DNA of 64,000 bases from Eutypella sp. D-1. Its lineage: Eukaryota > Ascomycota > Sordariomycetes > Xylariales > Diatrypaceae. Location: the NCBI GenBank assembly GCA_023313575.1, contig JAJTTP010000029.1:124001-188000 (forward strand). Reading direction: 5' to 3'. Both the position numbers and the translations under genes were made by a program. This document shows positions 35,122 through 47,020 of the stretch, one piece after another. Below the pieces are notes generated by a model. The model was not told the DNA's origin, did no database searches, and saw only the letters and a list, made by a program, of their open reading frames with translations. Position 1 is the stretch's first letter. Every line of letters starts with the position of its first letter.

Positions 35122-35653
35122 CTGGAGGACTTCTATGAGACACTAGTAGGTGAGATATCGCCGTTTCCAAATCGCCATGCCGAGCAGTCCCAATTGTAGA
35201 AGACCGATACAAGTTGTACCAGCACACTACGCTTAGAGCAACCAACCCTATCAAACAAGAAATCTACGGAACCGATGACATCAAGGGTATGTGAAATGAA
35301 TACATTCCCAGGGTAGTGTTGTTTAACCGATGCCGGTAGATGAAGGCCGTGCAACGATGAGCATTCTACACCAACGGCAGTCGGGAACAAGCTTGGCAAA
35401 CATCTTTAAGGCAGTGAATGGCAATGTGGCGGTTTCCATGTTAATTAGCCGCTGAAAGTGGTTTCCAAACAACGTAAAGGCCTAGACTACCTTCTTCACT
35501 AAATTGGACAGATGTCTGACTAAGAAACTCGCCTGGGGGCTGCGTGAATCCGTAATATTGAATAGGCTACTTTTACGTGATGCTTTTGTACATGGTGTTT
35601 CCCTGCCCTGTCGTCCTCACCTCATAAATTCATTCATAATAGACCCAGTTCGT
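35122..35653. other. intergenic, GMC promoter
   Basis: A spacer between two minus-strand genes. Nothing other than a presumed promoter and 3' UTR is seen. Confidence 0.5.
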
Positions 35654-36876
35654 TTAATCGATCTTGATCACGACCTTGCCAAAGTGCTTCTTGGCCCACT
35701 GCACACGAGACCCGTTAGTTACTATCGAGAGAAAAGGGCCTGCATCACCTTCATAGTGCACATTAAAAAGAATATCACTCACCTGGTAGTCGTAGGCCTC
35801 TCTGGCCTTGTCGAAGGCAAAGACATTCTGGTCGACGACGGGGCGGATGTCATTGACCTCAACAGCGCGGACCATATCCTCCATGAGCTCGCGGGAGCCG
35901 ACGTACACGCCGCGGGCGGTGCAGATGTTCGTGAGGCAGTCGATGAGGCCGGGGAAGCCGCGGGCGCCGCCGAGGAAGCCGATGATGGAGATGACGCCCT
36001 CGTAGCGGATGGCCTTGAGGCTCTGCTCCGCCGTCGCCGCGCCGCCCACCTCGATCACGTGGTCCACGCCCCGCCCGCCCGGCGTCAGCTTCTTCGCCGT
36101 CTCCCCCCAGTTCGCGTCCTCCTTGTAGTTAATCACGTGGTGCGCCCCCAGCTTCTTCAGCCGCTCTGCCTTCTCCGCCGACGACGTCGTCGCGATCACC
36201 GTGGCACCGGCCGCACGAGCAAACTGTATAGCGCGAGATGGTCAGCCGATCATTTTATCTTCGAGACTCCTCTCGCTACTCGCTCTACGAGCTTTCTTAT
36301 CCTTTTTTTTCCTTTTTCACTTACCTGCAGCGCAAAGATGCTCACACCACCGGTACCCTGGACGAGCACGACCTCGCCGGGCTTCAGGGGCTTGAGGCCG
36401 TAGAGGGCGTTCCAGCTAGTGAGGCCGGCACAGGTAAGAGTGGCGGCCTCCTCGAAGGGGAGGTTAGCGGGGGCGCGGACGAGGCCATTCTCGTTGAAGA
36501 CGCCGTACTGGCGGAGGGTGCCGTCCTGGGCGCCACCGAGGCCGGTGGAGGCGGAGACCTGGTCGACGGGGCCGAACTGATGGCCCTGGTTGAAGAGGGT
36601 AACGACGCGATCGCCCTTGCTGAACCGCGACACCTTAGCGCCTACCTCGACGACCTCGCCTGCGCCGTCCGACGCCGCTACCACCGGGAACCGCGCCGGG
36701 AACGGGTACTGGCCCTTCGGGATGATCAGGTCGCGGTAGTTGAGCGACGCCGCTCGCAGCTTCACCAGCACCTCGTTGTCGCCGACCGCGGGCACCGGCG
36801 CATCACTGAGCACCAGCCTGTCGAATCCCTTGTCGGTTCCCGTGACGGTCCACTGCTTCTGGTTCTTAGCGGCCAT
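35654..36876 (-). CDS. MDR-family NAD(P)-dependent oxidoreductase lacking zinc ligands
   Basis: Three exons: 36876-36325, 36223-35783 and 35698-35654 (345 residues). Introns of 101 and 84 nt have GTAAGT and GTGAGT donors and CAG acceptors. Both are phase 0. The last exon encodes only the C-terminal 14 residues (WAKKHFGKVVIKID), a typical ending of this family. The N-terminal GroES-like domain has LNYRDLIIPKGQYP and ASDGAGEVVEVG where zinc alcohol dehydrogenases carry catalytic Cys and GHE, so the catalytic zinc is absent. The Rossmann part contains VLVQGTGGVSIFALQ, continuing across the intron as FARAAGATVIATTSSAEK; the Ser pair after the second strand suits NADP(H). It probably reduces quinones or enones or oxidises small alcohols. 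The substrate is not deducible. Confidence 0.88.
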
Positions 36877-39177
36877 TGTGACTATAGATAGTGGTTTTTT
36901 TTTCTTTGAGGGATATGTCTTTAGGTATGCCTTTGATGGGTGTACGTGTGTGTAAGTGAATTGCCGGTTTAGTGTCTTGTGAGAGCTTCTTGAAACACCT
37001 CAAGCTTGGAGAGAGAGACGGGAGCTACATTTCTTAAGTATTTATAGCTTGGAACTAGAATCCATCAACCCCGTCCCGCTATTGGGAATTCCCAAGATCG
37101 CCCATTAGACTTAGATTCTCATGACTAAACCTAGTCTGGGTCAACTTTGCCCGCATTTGAAAGCACTTGGTGGGAGGGAGGGTCCATCATGTTAACGTCA
37201 CCGTCACCAACCACACTAGTGGTGTAACAATTATTTCCCGTATTTATCAGCCATATTAAAAAAGGGGGGGGCAAAGCAAAAGCACGGGCAGTGATTATAT
37301 CATCAACATATATCAAACTTATCTCCTAGGGCATTCGACCCATCTTCATTACTTATATTTGGATCACCATATGCGAAGTACTTTTTAGTTACATTACCTG
37401 ATTTCGAGATGGATATGTTTGTTTAAAGACGTTGTTGCATCCCCTGCTCTATTCATGGAATCCTCAGGAGGTATTGAACAGACGCTTTAGGATCCCGTTT
37501 CTATATCATTCTGGTGCAAGCAACGAAACTAACTAACTCTTTAGGTATTTAGTAGTTAACTAGAAGGATAGCGCTTCTATACTCAAGCAAGCTTCCCTAC
37601 CTTCCCCTCTCCTCTCCACCGTAGACATTAGGTCGTTACAACCGGAAAAATGGCATATATATGATCGAATTCCAAGGTCGCGTCGTAGAATAGCCGGCAC
37701 ACCATGTAAGTCAGTCTATAGCGGATATGCATGCAAATATATGGCGCAGAGTATTGGGATAAAAAGCTCCGGGCGTCTATCTAGCTCCTAGCTCTCAGAG
37801 CTCCAGGACCTCAGCACAGAAAAAGAAAGAACCCGTTGCCGCGGTTAAATCAACGCACGAGTCTACAAGTCTAGAACGGCGGGCCCCCGGCTAGGTGGAT
37901 CGCGAGTTGGCAGCTATGATGCATCTGTGCATCGGACGACTTTCGTAGCTCATGCACTTATATGCTTAGTACTTGTGAGGTTGACCCAATTCCCCCGAAG
38001 TTGACAACCAGATCCATCTATAGGTTATTAAGTCGGAGAGGGGGGGGACGGAGGCATTGCGGCGCGTAGGTATAGTGTAAAACCCATCAACCTCCTCTCG
38101 GCGACCGTGCGCTTTAACTACGTACCTCCTCCGGCGGCCCGGACAATGGACCACCAAGGTACATCTAAAGCTACCTACTCAGCAGGTAGTCGCTAAGCTA
38201 GCGCCGGTATTTACATCAACTACAGCGTTACTAAGGCCCGGGCACTAGTTCATAAAGAGGAGAAAAGAAAAATGGAAGGGATATCTGCTTTATTAGTAAG
38301 AATAACGGGAAAACAACGTTATACATGCGTAATTAGTCACGTAAGAGACAGTCAGGTCCCCCAGCTACGCATCCCACCCACATCGCATCACATCGCAGCC
38401 ATATCTCATGACAATCCACGAAACCACGATCCGAGCGGAAGTCGGGAAGTAACTTGACTGACTGAATAAGCCAGCGAATGAGAAGTCAGGGGCGGACCAA
38501 AAAGAAAAAGAAGAAAAATGTACCGGCATCCCACCACCCGACCTTCATAGGAGCGAGTTTTTCCCCCGTCCCCCCGACACCCCCTCGCTCACAAGGAGCA
38601 AAGGGAAGGAGGGAGACAGATAGCAGGAACTCGAGGAGGTCGGGAGGGCAAAACAAATGGTCAATTCGCTTTTAAAAAGCCAACCAACCCAGAGCCCCCA
38701 CCCTCCCTCCAGTGGATGCCGGCTTCACGTCAAGATGCACACACACATATGTGATATGGGCGATCAGAACGCAGATTCTCAATCTACCGCGTGGATTACA
38801 GAGCTGCAAGGAAGGGTCTCGCCTTGTGCTCCACCTTGCCGCGCGGAAAGGAATGTTGATGAAATACGTTAGGGGGTATGTTACACAATATGTTGCTTTG
38901 ACATTGGGAGGGCATGTGATTGGATAGGTATATCATGCACTTCACGTTTGAGGATCGAACCATGGTAGGAGAACTACGCAGCATCATGGCGGCTTCGGAA
39001 TATCGCAATCCTCGCCGTGGCTTCCTTCCATCGCATTGCCGGTAGTCGTAGTCACGATCCCAGATTGGCTAGAAGGTCAGCGTAGGGGTATCGTACATCA
39101 TTATCTCTCATGGTCCCGAAATCTCGAATCGTAGCCCTCAAGTGCCATGTGTTCCTATTTCTTCCAAATAGGAGTTT
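36877..39177. other. 2.3-kb intergenic stretch, no supported gene
   Basis: It has the MDR promoter at the left end, with a T-run at 36895-36902, and a short poly-G at about 37264-37270 and 38040-38048. No coding frame has family resemblance. The word GGATCGAACC near 38950 was checked as a tRNA B box and rejected. Confidence 0.5.
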
Positions 39178-41486
39178 TCACTGCTCGAATATAACCTTCT
39201 TACGAACCCTCCCACGGCCGGCGTTCATGACGTCAAGCTCGCGGTCGATGTCCATGAGGTCCAGCATCTCCTCCTCAACATCTCTTTCTTCATCATCTTC
39301 CTGCTGCTCGGCATCTGCGGCTGCGCTCAGCGTGTCGAGGAACGCAAAGCCCGTCCTCGGCTTCGTCGGCGTCGGCTCTTCCTCTTTGTCCGGGAAAGCG
39401 TCGTTCCCGGCCGGCTTCCTGAATAGGTCGTCCGAGCGCCCATTCGATGGTTGTCTCCGAGGGTTGATAGAAAGGTTGAAGGCAACACTGTTGGGCTGTG
39501 GTGGTCGTGGATGTGCGATGATGGCGCTGTTATCCCTCGCTCTCTCGCCCGGTCTCTTGCGGCGGCCCACCACTCCGCCGATTCTCGTGCCGACCGACGT
39601 CTCACTCTCCCGCACAATCACAAAACGGCTTTCTCCGCAGACTAGCACCTCGACAGGCAAGCCATCGTTCCCAGACGGGCTATTTCCGGTGACATCACCA
39701 AAACGAACGATTGCGCCTACGCCGGTGCATCTCTCGCCCATAAGACCAGCTCCAAGGTCACTCAACCGTATCATACGCGTAGGCTGTGCTCCACTAAAGA
39801 TATTGACACCGCCGCCAGCACCTCTCCTGACTTGCGCATCCCAAAATTTGAGAACGCCGGGTATCACGAAAACATGGTCGGAACCACCAATCCAAAGCGA
39901 TACACTCTCATCTCCGACTGTTGTCGTCTTCGTAGGAAGGGGCGTCACCACAATGCCTCCTTTTACTGTGGACAGGCGTTCGGGGCCATACGATGTAGCC
40001 AGAGCATCTCGTCGGGAGTGGGGAGTCATGGGTACGAACTCCGAGTTGCCGCCGGATGAGCGGTTGGAAGTAGGGTTTCGTAGGGGACTCGTGCCTTCGA
40101 CATATCCGCTGACGTTGAACTCTGTGATAGCATCACCACGAAGGCCGGATCCGGACTTGCCGAACAGGGCGGGACCTTGAGGGGAGGCGCCATCGATATC
40201 CCAGATACCCCATTGACCATCGGCTAGGAGTACAAGAATCGCGCGGCCAAGGGCGATCCATGATGCGGCTAGAATGGGTTTGCGCAACATTGAAGGTCTG
40301 GCAAACGGGGGGTAGAGGGATATCAGCCAAGATCCCTGCGACGGGAAAGGGCCCTCGGACAGATCGTCGTTAGGCATCGAGGGAGTCGCATAGTCATATA
40401 TTCTAACGGCATCCTGCGATGCGTTGCATAGGAGTTGTGTAGAATGTGTGGGGTTGAAGGAGAGGGAAGAGAGCGGTTTCGGTAAGTATTCGGTCTGGAA
40501 GGGGTCGATGCGTCGATCCTTTGACGAATCCTCCAAAGGTACATCCCAGAGACGGAGGACACCAGATGCCTCGCGACTATGGGCCGCGATAACGACGCGT
40601 GGGGGGGCAGCGGATGCCGACCGTGATCGTTCACCCGACCTCGTGCGCTCCATGGTGGGCTTCGACTTGACGAGCGCCATAGCCAGTCCGTCACTATACT
40701 TCTCCTGACCATTCAACAAGACCATTGTCTCACCCCATTTCCCGTTCCCAGCCTTTCCAGTAACTAAGTCCTGGCGCAGGTCATCGCGAGCCTTGCTAAG
40801 GGGCGAAGGCGGGACGAGTGGCAGGGTAACAAGGAAAATTTCGCGACTTGCACAGGAAACAGAAAATACCATCTTTTCCTTCAAAATATCGGCACCACCC
40901 CAGGATGCGTCCTCGGGGGCACAGGCTGTCATGGGAAGGGTTGCAAGCTGGTAGACAGCGGTGCCAAAGGTAAGGTCGAGGGTCTGGGTAATCTCGGGGT
41001 ACGGGGATTCATCGTCAAGCTCTTCTTCGAACTGGGGCTTATCAACGAATGAGGAAGCTTTTCCTGTAGCTGGGGTGTCCTCTTCATCGGAATCGATGAT
41101 CATGATGGCATCTTCAGGAGGATTTCCATTTTGCTTGCCGCGTGAAGCGTCTTCGAAGACCTCTGGCTTAAACTTTCGGCCTCCACGCCATACGATAGTA
41201 ACGCCATTCTCATGGCCATAGATGAGGATCGTAGCTCCTTGAGGAGAAAGTACAGGGTATGTTTGGACGGTGTGAATTCGGCGGGACAGGTTGTATCTAG
41301 GGTCAAGAATATAGTTAGTATTTTAGCTGAGAAGCAACTAGTAGAGGTAGACATCAAACACTTTAGGTCTGTGTCGTGTATGCATCGCGTGTGTGCATTG
41401 TATAATTATTGAGATAATAGCTAGACTCACGTCAGTTGAGTATTATGAGCCGTGCGACGTGTTCTCGGTCGCATAGGGACAGCCAT
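39178..41486 (-). CDS. nup37: Nup37-like WD40 nucleoporin
   Basis: Two exons, 41486-41431 and 41296-39178, joined in phase 2 through a 134-nt intron, give 724 residues. The short first exon encodes only MAVPMRPRTRRTAHNTQL and part of the next codon. The join leads into RRIHTVQTYPVLSPQG and GATILIYGHENGVTIVWRGG (residues 39-58), which closely fits fungal Nup37 as I remember it. An acidic loop (MIIDSDEEDT) follows, then WD-type blades such as ASGVLRLWDVP, QLLCNASQDAVRIYDYA and LADGQWGIWDIDG, and an ETSVGTRIGGVVGRRK segment before a charged disordered tail. Nup37 belongs to the Nup107-160 Y complex of the nuclear pore scaffold. The assignment rests on remembered family features and would need a profile search. 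Plus-strand open frames across this gene are shadows. Confidence 0.7.
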
Positions 41487-42610
41487 AGCTGCTAGTGAAT
41501 GGCTTGAAAGCCTGTATCGAGAGAGAAGTTCTAGTCGTATCGTAGATCGTGTCGTAGAGAGTGTCGTAGAGAGTGTCGTAAAGAAATGAAGGGATTGGAT
41601 TAAGTCAAAAAAGAAACGAAAAGAAAAGAAAAGAGAGGTCAACCAGAATAGCTCGTTCGCACTTAGAAATTAATGAGGAAAATAGGGCTTAGCCTTCCAA
41701 ATTCTGAGCTTTTCCGATTGTGCAGAGCACCATTATACCCGGAAATGCATCGTGTATGCTCCAATATTTTTTGAGGTTCAAGTCTATTCTGTAGTTGTAA
41801 ATGATAACTTTGGAGGTTCTCAAAGTTCTCTGCCCAGGTGTTGTTTATTTCTATTTGGGGGTTTTCGATGGGGGGAATGAGACCTCGGGAATTCCAAGGT
41901 TTGGAGCTAAGTATAGGTAACTCCTGATAAGAGAAATAAAGCTTGAAGGCGCCTGGGCGCGAAGCTTGCTTAGACGCGATTGTAGCTGCCACTTGAAGTC
42001 TCGATGTCACGTGATAAAGTACCTAGGTACCAAGTACCACACCCCTTTTCTGCCCACCTGCAGGGCAGGCAATCAGGTTGGATCACTTTCCCCTTTCTCT
42101 TCAACTACTACGCTGCCAGGCAAATCAGTCGAAGCCTTTCCAAGGCAGCTACTAAAAGATAGTTCATCAACTGCATGCTTATCCCCTGTGGCAATTTAGA
42201 AGTACAGTGATATCAGCGTGGCTGCCTCCAGTGTCCACAGCCTCCTTCGTTGCAACGGTGGTGTAGGTTAGTGTTGTCTTCACAACAAATTGATTGCAAC
42301 ATAAGAGCGACGGAGTTGGCGAATAACGTGCTAGAAAGCTCGCCATGTAGGCGCAATACGATACACGTCATTAGATCTCCCCTGCAACACTCGGCAGGCG
42401 GTGCTAACTTGCAGTGTGACTTTTAATGCAGGTAAATACTAAATCAGGCTGACTACGTATACAATATTAATACGCTCGAGATTCCTGTTTCGGGACAAGG
42501 GGAAAGAAAGGTAGAGTATATGTCGATTATCCATCGCAACATGCAATCTGCTCTTGTGATATTCGAGCAATCTGGTCCTTCAACACATTTGTTACAGTTA
42601 TTCTTCAAGC
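41487..42610. other. divergent intergenic region with short repeats
   Basis: It separates the minus-strand nucleoporin gene from the plus-strand membrane protein gene and carries both promoters. A 12-bp unit GTCGTAGAGAGT is repeated 2.5 times at 41551-41582, in the presumed nucleoporin 5' leader. TACCTAGGTA occurs at 42020-42029. No gene is supported. Confidence 0.55.
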
Positions 42611-44089
42611 ATGAACGCAACTACAAACATTACCGTAGATTGCGATAGGTATGAAAACTATCGAGATTGGTACTACAACTCCGGACCCGATGCAGAGAAC
42701 GGGTCTGTGCCTTACAACAACATATCCTTTCTGATTTCAGCTTGCCCCGAGTTCTGTCAAGTATTGTATGGAACAGGGAATCCAGACCTGGCTGGCATCG
42801 GTGTCAGTAATAATCTCCATTTACATCTCTCCCCTGCCTCCCAATATCTAGCCTAGATTCACCCAGCTCATTGTCACTGGGGTGCTAAACATACGCCATC
42901 TAAATGTAGGCTGTCATATCATACTCGGTTCAGATAGCATTTACTTTCATATTCACGTTTCCTCTGCTTCTCGCCTTCCTCTCTTTGAAGAAAGCACACT
43001 GGAAATCACTATCAGCATTGCTTGACCGCTTCATGCTCGCCCAATTTATATTCGCCGTCACTACACTCATCGCCTGTAGTGCCCGACTTAATCAAAAACC
43101 CCCGGTGTTTGATTTCGAATTCATTCGACACGTCATTTTAAATCAGACGATTAACTTAGCAGTAACCTCGTTCATGTATGAGGGCGTGTTCCTATTTCAC
43201 CCCGTCGATAAACTCCATATAATAGAGGCAGAAACATACTGCAATCGCCTCCAATGGATTAAAATGCGTTTTGTCTTCGACTACACATCCGAAGCCATTA
43301 TGGTCTCATTGACACCGCTCATTGCTGATTTTAAATATATTTACTGTAATCTCACACACCCATGTGCCACTCGAGAGCAAAGACGGGAGATGTTCAGACG
43401 AGTAACCAGCGCAGCCAACTTAGCTTTGAGATATCGTGGACTTCGGCCACGTTGGTCATTATATCCACAGATAGGCTTCGGTATAGCAGCAGCGATACTA
43501 ATTGCTACAGAGGACTCGCTAGTCGACTCTTGCCAGCGAGAAAATTACCCTGTTATCAAGTTTCTTGCATCGATAGTCCCCTTTTTGGCCATATATACTC
43601 TAATATCATTGGATATGATTCGATCTCGCGGCAACCACAAGGTGACTGGGAGTCTTCTTTGTCTCTTCCTCATTCTGTACCAAGTATTCCAGGTCTGGAG
43701 TTTCTCTACCATGATGTTACTACGCACAGGTCTAAAGACCGCTGCAGGGGCCAAATATGATGATGATGATTGGGGCTACGGCCAAGTCCTTGCCGTATTT
43801 GCCTGGTTGCCGACTCTGCTCGACTTGATCCGATGGTATTGGCTCATGGTGGTTATGGGGGAGAGAGGTGCGTTTGACGCAGCTTGGTCCATGGATGGGG
43901 CTCGTCTCGCTAACATGGTAATCCCTAGACTACTGGAGATCCTGGGAAGGCACCAAAACCACCTTCAGGTTTGCTTTCCTCAAATCCGACCCCCCGGATG
44001 ATTTCGAGGAATCGGACCAGGGCACAGTCAACGAGCATGGCGAGGGTCGACGTGATGACCCGATAAGCGCTGAAGAGGGGCGTGAATAG
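42611..44089 (+). CDS. orphan polytopic membrane protein (about seven membrane segments)
   Basis: Three exons: 42611-42802, 42910-43867 and 43929-44089 (436 residues). Intron 2 (61 nt) uses a GTGCGT donor, a GCTAAC branch and a CTAG acceptor; reading through it instead would give a false stop at 44001 and lose a well-formed 53-residue tail. Intron 1 has a weaker GTCAGT donor. The N-terminal segment is extracellular in character, with N-glycosylation sites (NATTNIT) and a Cys-rich CPEFCQVLYGTGNPDLAGIG motif. Hydrophobic segments then follow, for example [89 protein letters not shown] and LAVFAWLPTLLDLIRWYW. The tail is hydrophilic and acidic (DPPDDFEESDQG). I know similar unnamed proteins from Sordariomycetes but no function. 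Receptor-like topology is a possibility only. Confidence 0.75.
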
Positions 44090-47020
44090 CCTTCTGAGAC
44101 GCGGGACATACTGATGGGGAAATGCGCCGTGACTGGAGCATCGGTTGCTTACATATAGACTGATAAGTTACTTGACAACGATGCTCTGGGCCGCCGTTTA
44201 TCATGAGGTGTTCTGCTATTGTGAGGTAAGCGACCGTATTCCCGGTGGAGAGGCTCACAGCGGCAATCGCTAACCGTTGCTTACCGAGAAAGGGGTGGGG
44301 ACCGCGAATACGGACTATAAACCCATGTGCTTTATGATAAGGCGTTTTTCACAGACTATCGCCAAATCTGCACACACGCACAAGGGCGTACGGGAGGTTG
44401 CCCCGGCACCATCTTACTTTACACGCATACGACCTGGGATGGGGCATTGCCGGGAGGGGTTCAGTGGATTGTTTAGATATTAGACTTTTTCTTCTTTACA
44501 GGCGTTTCTTCATACCACATCGAAAGGAGGATCAATGGGTAGGCGGCGCCTACGAAATTTCGGGCGGAGAAACCGCGTGCATTCAGCGGGCTATAGGAGG
44601 GCATTTGGATTCTAAGGGGTTATTATTACCCGGGGTAGACAAGGGCATCGCAAGCAATCTATTGTTACTATTTTTCTATTCTCTCATGTTAATCGCATCA
44701 TTACCGACCCCATTAGAGGTCCTCTGTGGAAATTCACATGGGAAAATGGTCCTTCCACCACCAGCCCCAAGCACAACCCGTGTCCCCACCCCTTTGCCAT
44801 AGCTGCTGATAATGAGCCCCTATCTAATCATGTACAGATATATCTTCCACATTAGGATATGACGGCCATCGCATAGAAATAGCACAGCATAGCGAACCAC
44901 CCAGTCACACCTATTTGTCCGGCTCGGCACTCTAGCACCGGGAGCATAGCAGAACCGAGCCGGCCGGAAACGGCCCTCCTCGGCCGTCAACGTGCGTTGG
45001 GGACAACTGACCGGTCATGGGCCGAATCAACCCACAAAGGCCACATCGTTTATCCACTGGAGCTCAGCCCGTTCATCGGTTACACACGTTGGGGGGGGGG
45101 GGGCGGCCGGAGCCATATACACATAAATAGCGATACATTAGGTACCTAGGCACAGTGTCGAGATTCTTACCTAGACTACCTACAGATCTTCCCACCACCT
45201 CCCGGGGCCAGAGCGGCCATCATCGGGGGCGGGGCCCATGTTTCGACACTGGACAGCAGCGTGACGCAACACAAACCGACCGTTGAGGTCTGTCTCTGCT
45301 GGGTCTCCAACCCAAGACCGGGCGGGGGGGTCGCACGACTTGTGGGGAGGGAGTTACATACATACATACATGCACAGTTGCACACCTAGGTCGGGCCAGG
45401 TACCACATGATCGGCCCCCCCCTCACCAACACAACCAACCTGCCAACCTACAGCAGCCAACCAACTAGTCCAGTACCCAACATGACGAACCTCGCACACC
45501 GCAATGTCTAGACCTCGGACAAAGTCAAGACCGAGAAGCGAGATGCGCACAAAGAACGTACGTACGTACCGTACGTATTAGTAGAACTAGCCCGGGCATC
45601 ATGTGCACGATCGAAAAGAAAAAAAGAAAAGAAGCGAATCACGAAAGATGGACGTCAGGGGATTACACACATTCCATCATCCATCACACCTAGTCAGACA
45701 AACCATGGAACAGCATAGAAAGAGGGCGCGGCCTGAGGGGGGAGGGTAAGGAGCCAGAGAAGAGGGAAAAGAGGGGGTTGTTAAGAAGTGGAGAGAGAAT
45801 AGGGGTACGCATCAAGTCAATGTCGCTGACTTAAATCACTCCTTCAACATTATAATAAAAAGGGGCCGCTTGGGCGAACAACAAAAGAACAGGTTTTCGG
45901 TTAAGAATGTAAGTAGGTAGGTAGGTAGTTTAAAGTACCGCAGCAAGGGTTAGACAAAACGTTCTTTCTTTCTTTTTTTCGTATTCTCTGTTGGAAACAG
46001 TATGCTAGATACGTAGACAGAGGACAGACGACATGGGACACAGAGACGAGAGAGATGGACACAGATAAGAGACAGAGACAGAGATATATACTGCTAATGG
46101 GGGTATTTTGACCGAGCTTCATGACAACAACCAACCACAACCAACAACCACTTAAGGGCAAAAAAACAAAACAAAAAAGGACATGATATATAACAAAATA
46201 ACAGCCAGCGATAACTAACAAAAAAAGGTTCTTGCGGCAGAAGCAGAGGTCCGAAGCTAAATTCTTCGCTATTATAGGGGGTATAATAATTTGCTGACGA
46301 GGCGAGCAGTGCGATCGGAGAACAAAAAAGACCGGGTAAGACGAGCGAGCAAAAGGGCGGGACGGGCAACAACGAAGAAGGCTCGGGAACAAACTGTCCA
46401 TTCATACTGGACTATCTGAGTAATATACACACCTCTTGAGTCAGCCCCCCACTCGATGTCGGTATCATGCCTTAAAAACTCCTCTTTATCAGAATTTTGC
46501 ATCCGCTGCAAAGCCAAGCCAGGAAAGAAAACAAACATGCCCATGACCATATGAGATCAAGGCAAAATTTCTCCCTCTGGCCTCTTGAATTATTCTCCTG
46601 CATGCGAGCCCCGTGATCAAATGACCAGTCGCGTAGCCACACATTGCCCCTCCACCAGGCCTGGGCCGGTGTAGATCTCGCCAGAAATATCGGAAGTGTC
46701 GTGTTATAGTGTAGTAGTATAACGTGGTTGTCGGGTCGAATAGAGGACCATGATCACTCATCAAGCTTCTAGAAGGAGAGGATGGAATCGGGGAAAGCTA
46801 ATAGTCGGATCGCCAACCGACGGCCACGCACCATAACGTGAGCATCAAAATGGAGTTGCTATTCCCTAAACCATAATACAGACAACGCCAGAGGATCATC
46901 GGTCGGATGGATCATCCAATGTCAAGAGTAACCACCATAAAACGCCATCGATGCCGATGTGGAAAATTGTAACAAACCGGAAATCGTTCGTCGTGATATT
47001 TGCAAGTTGGGTGAATACGC
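44090..47020. other. 2.9-kb intergenic stretch with simple repeats
   Basis: No gene is supported. Simple sequence includes a G13 run at 45091-45103, (CATA)n at about 45357-45372, a CGTACGTACGTAC palindrome near 45558, and (GTAG)n near 45910-45928. Medium open frames on the minus strand at 45901-46764 are low-complexity and have no domain. The right end is the 3' UTR of the WSC gene. Confidence 0.5.

Noticed and set aside
33090..36876. Possible secondary-metabolite cluster around the GMC and MDR oxidoreductases
   Set aside because: No polyketide synthase, peptide synthetase, terpene cyclase or P450 is near; the flanks are a GH47 enzyme and a nucleoporin.
38940..38960. GGATCGAACC resembling a reverse-strand tRNA B box
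   Set aside because: The T stem does not pair and no cloverleaf can be drawn.
39110..40180. Plus-strand 356-codon open frame opposite the nucleoporin
   Set aside because: Ser/Pro-rich antisense shadow with no family resemblance.
43900..44001. Apparent frameshift: the main frame of the orphan membrane protein stops at 44001, while a good coding frame continues in another phase to 44089
   Set aside because: A 61-nt intron at 43868-43928 with a GCTAAC branch point and CTAG acceptor restores the frame exactly, so no frameshift is needed.
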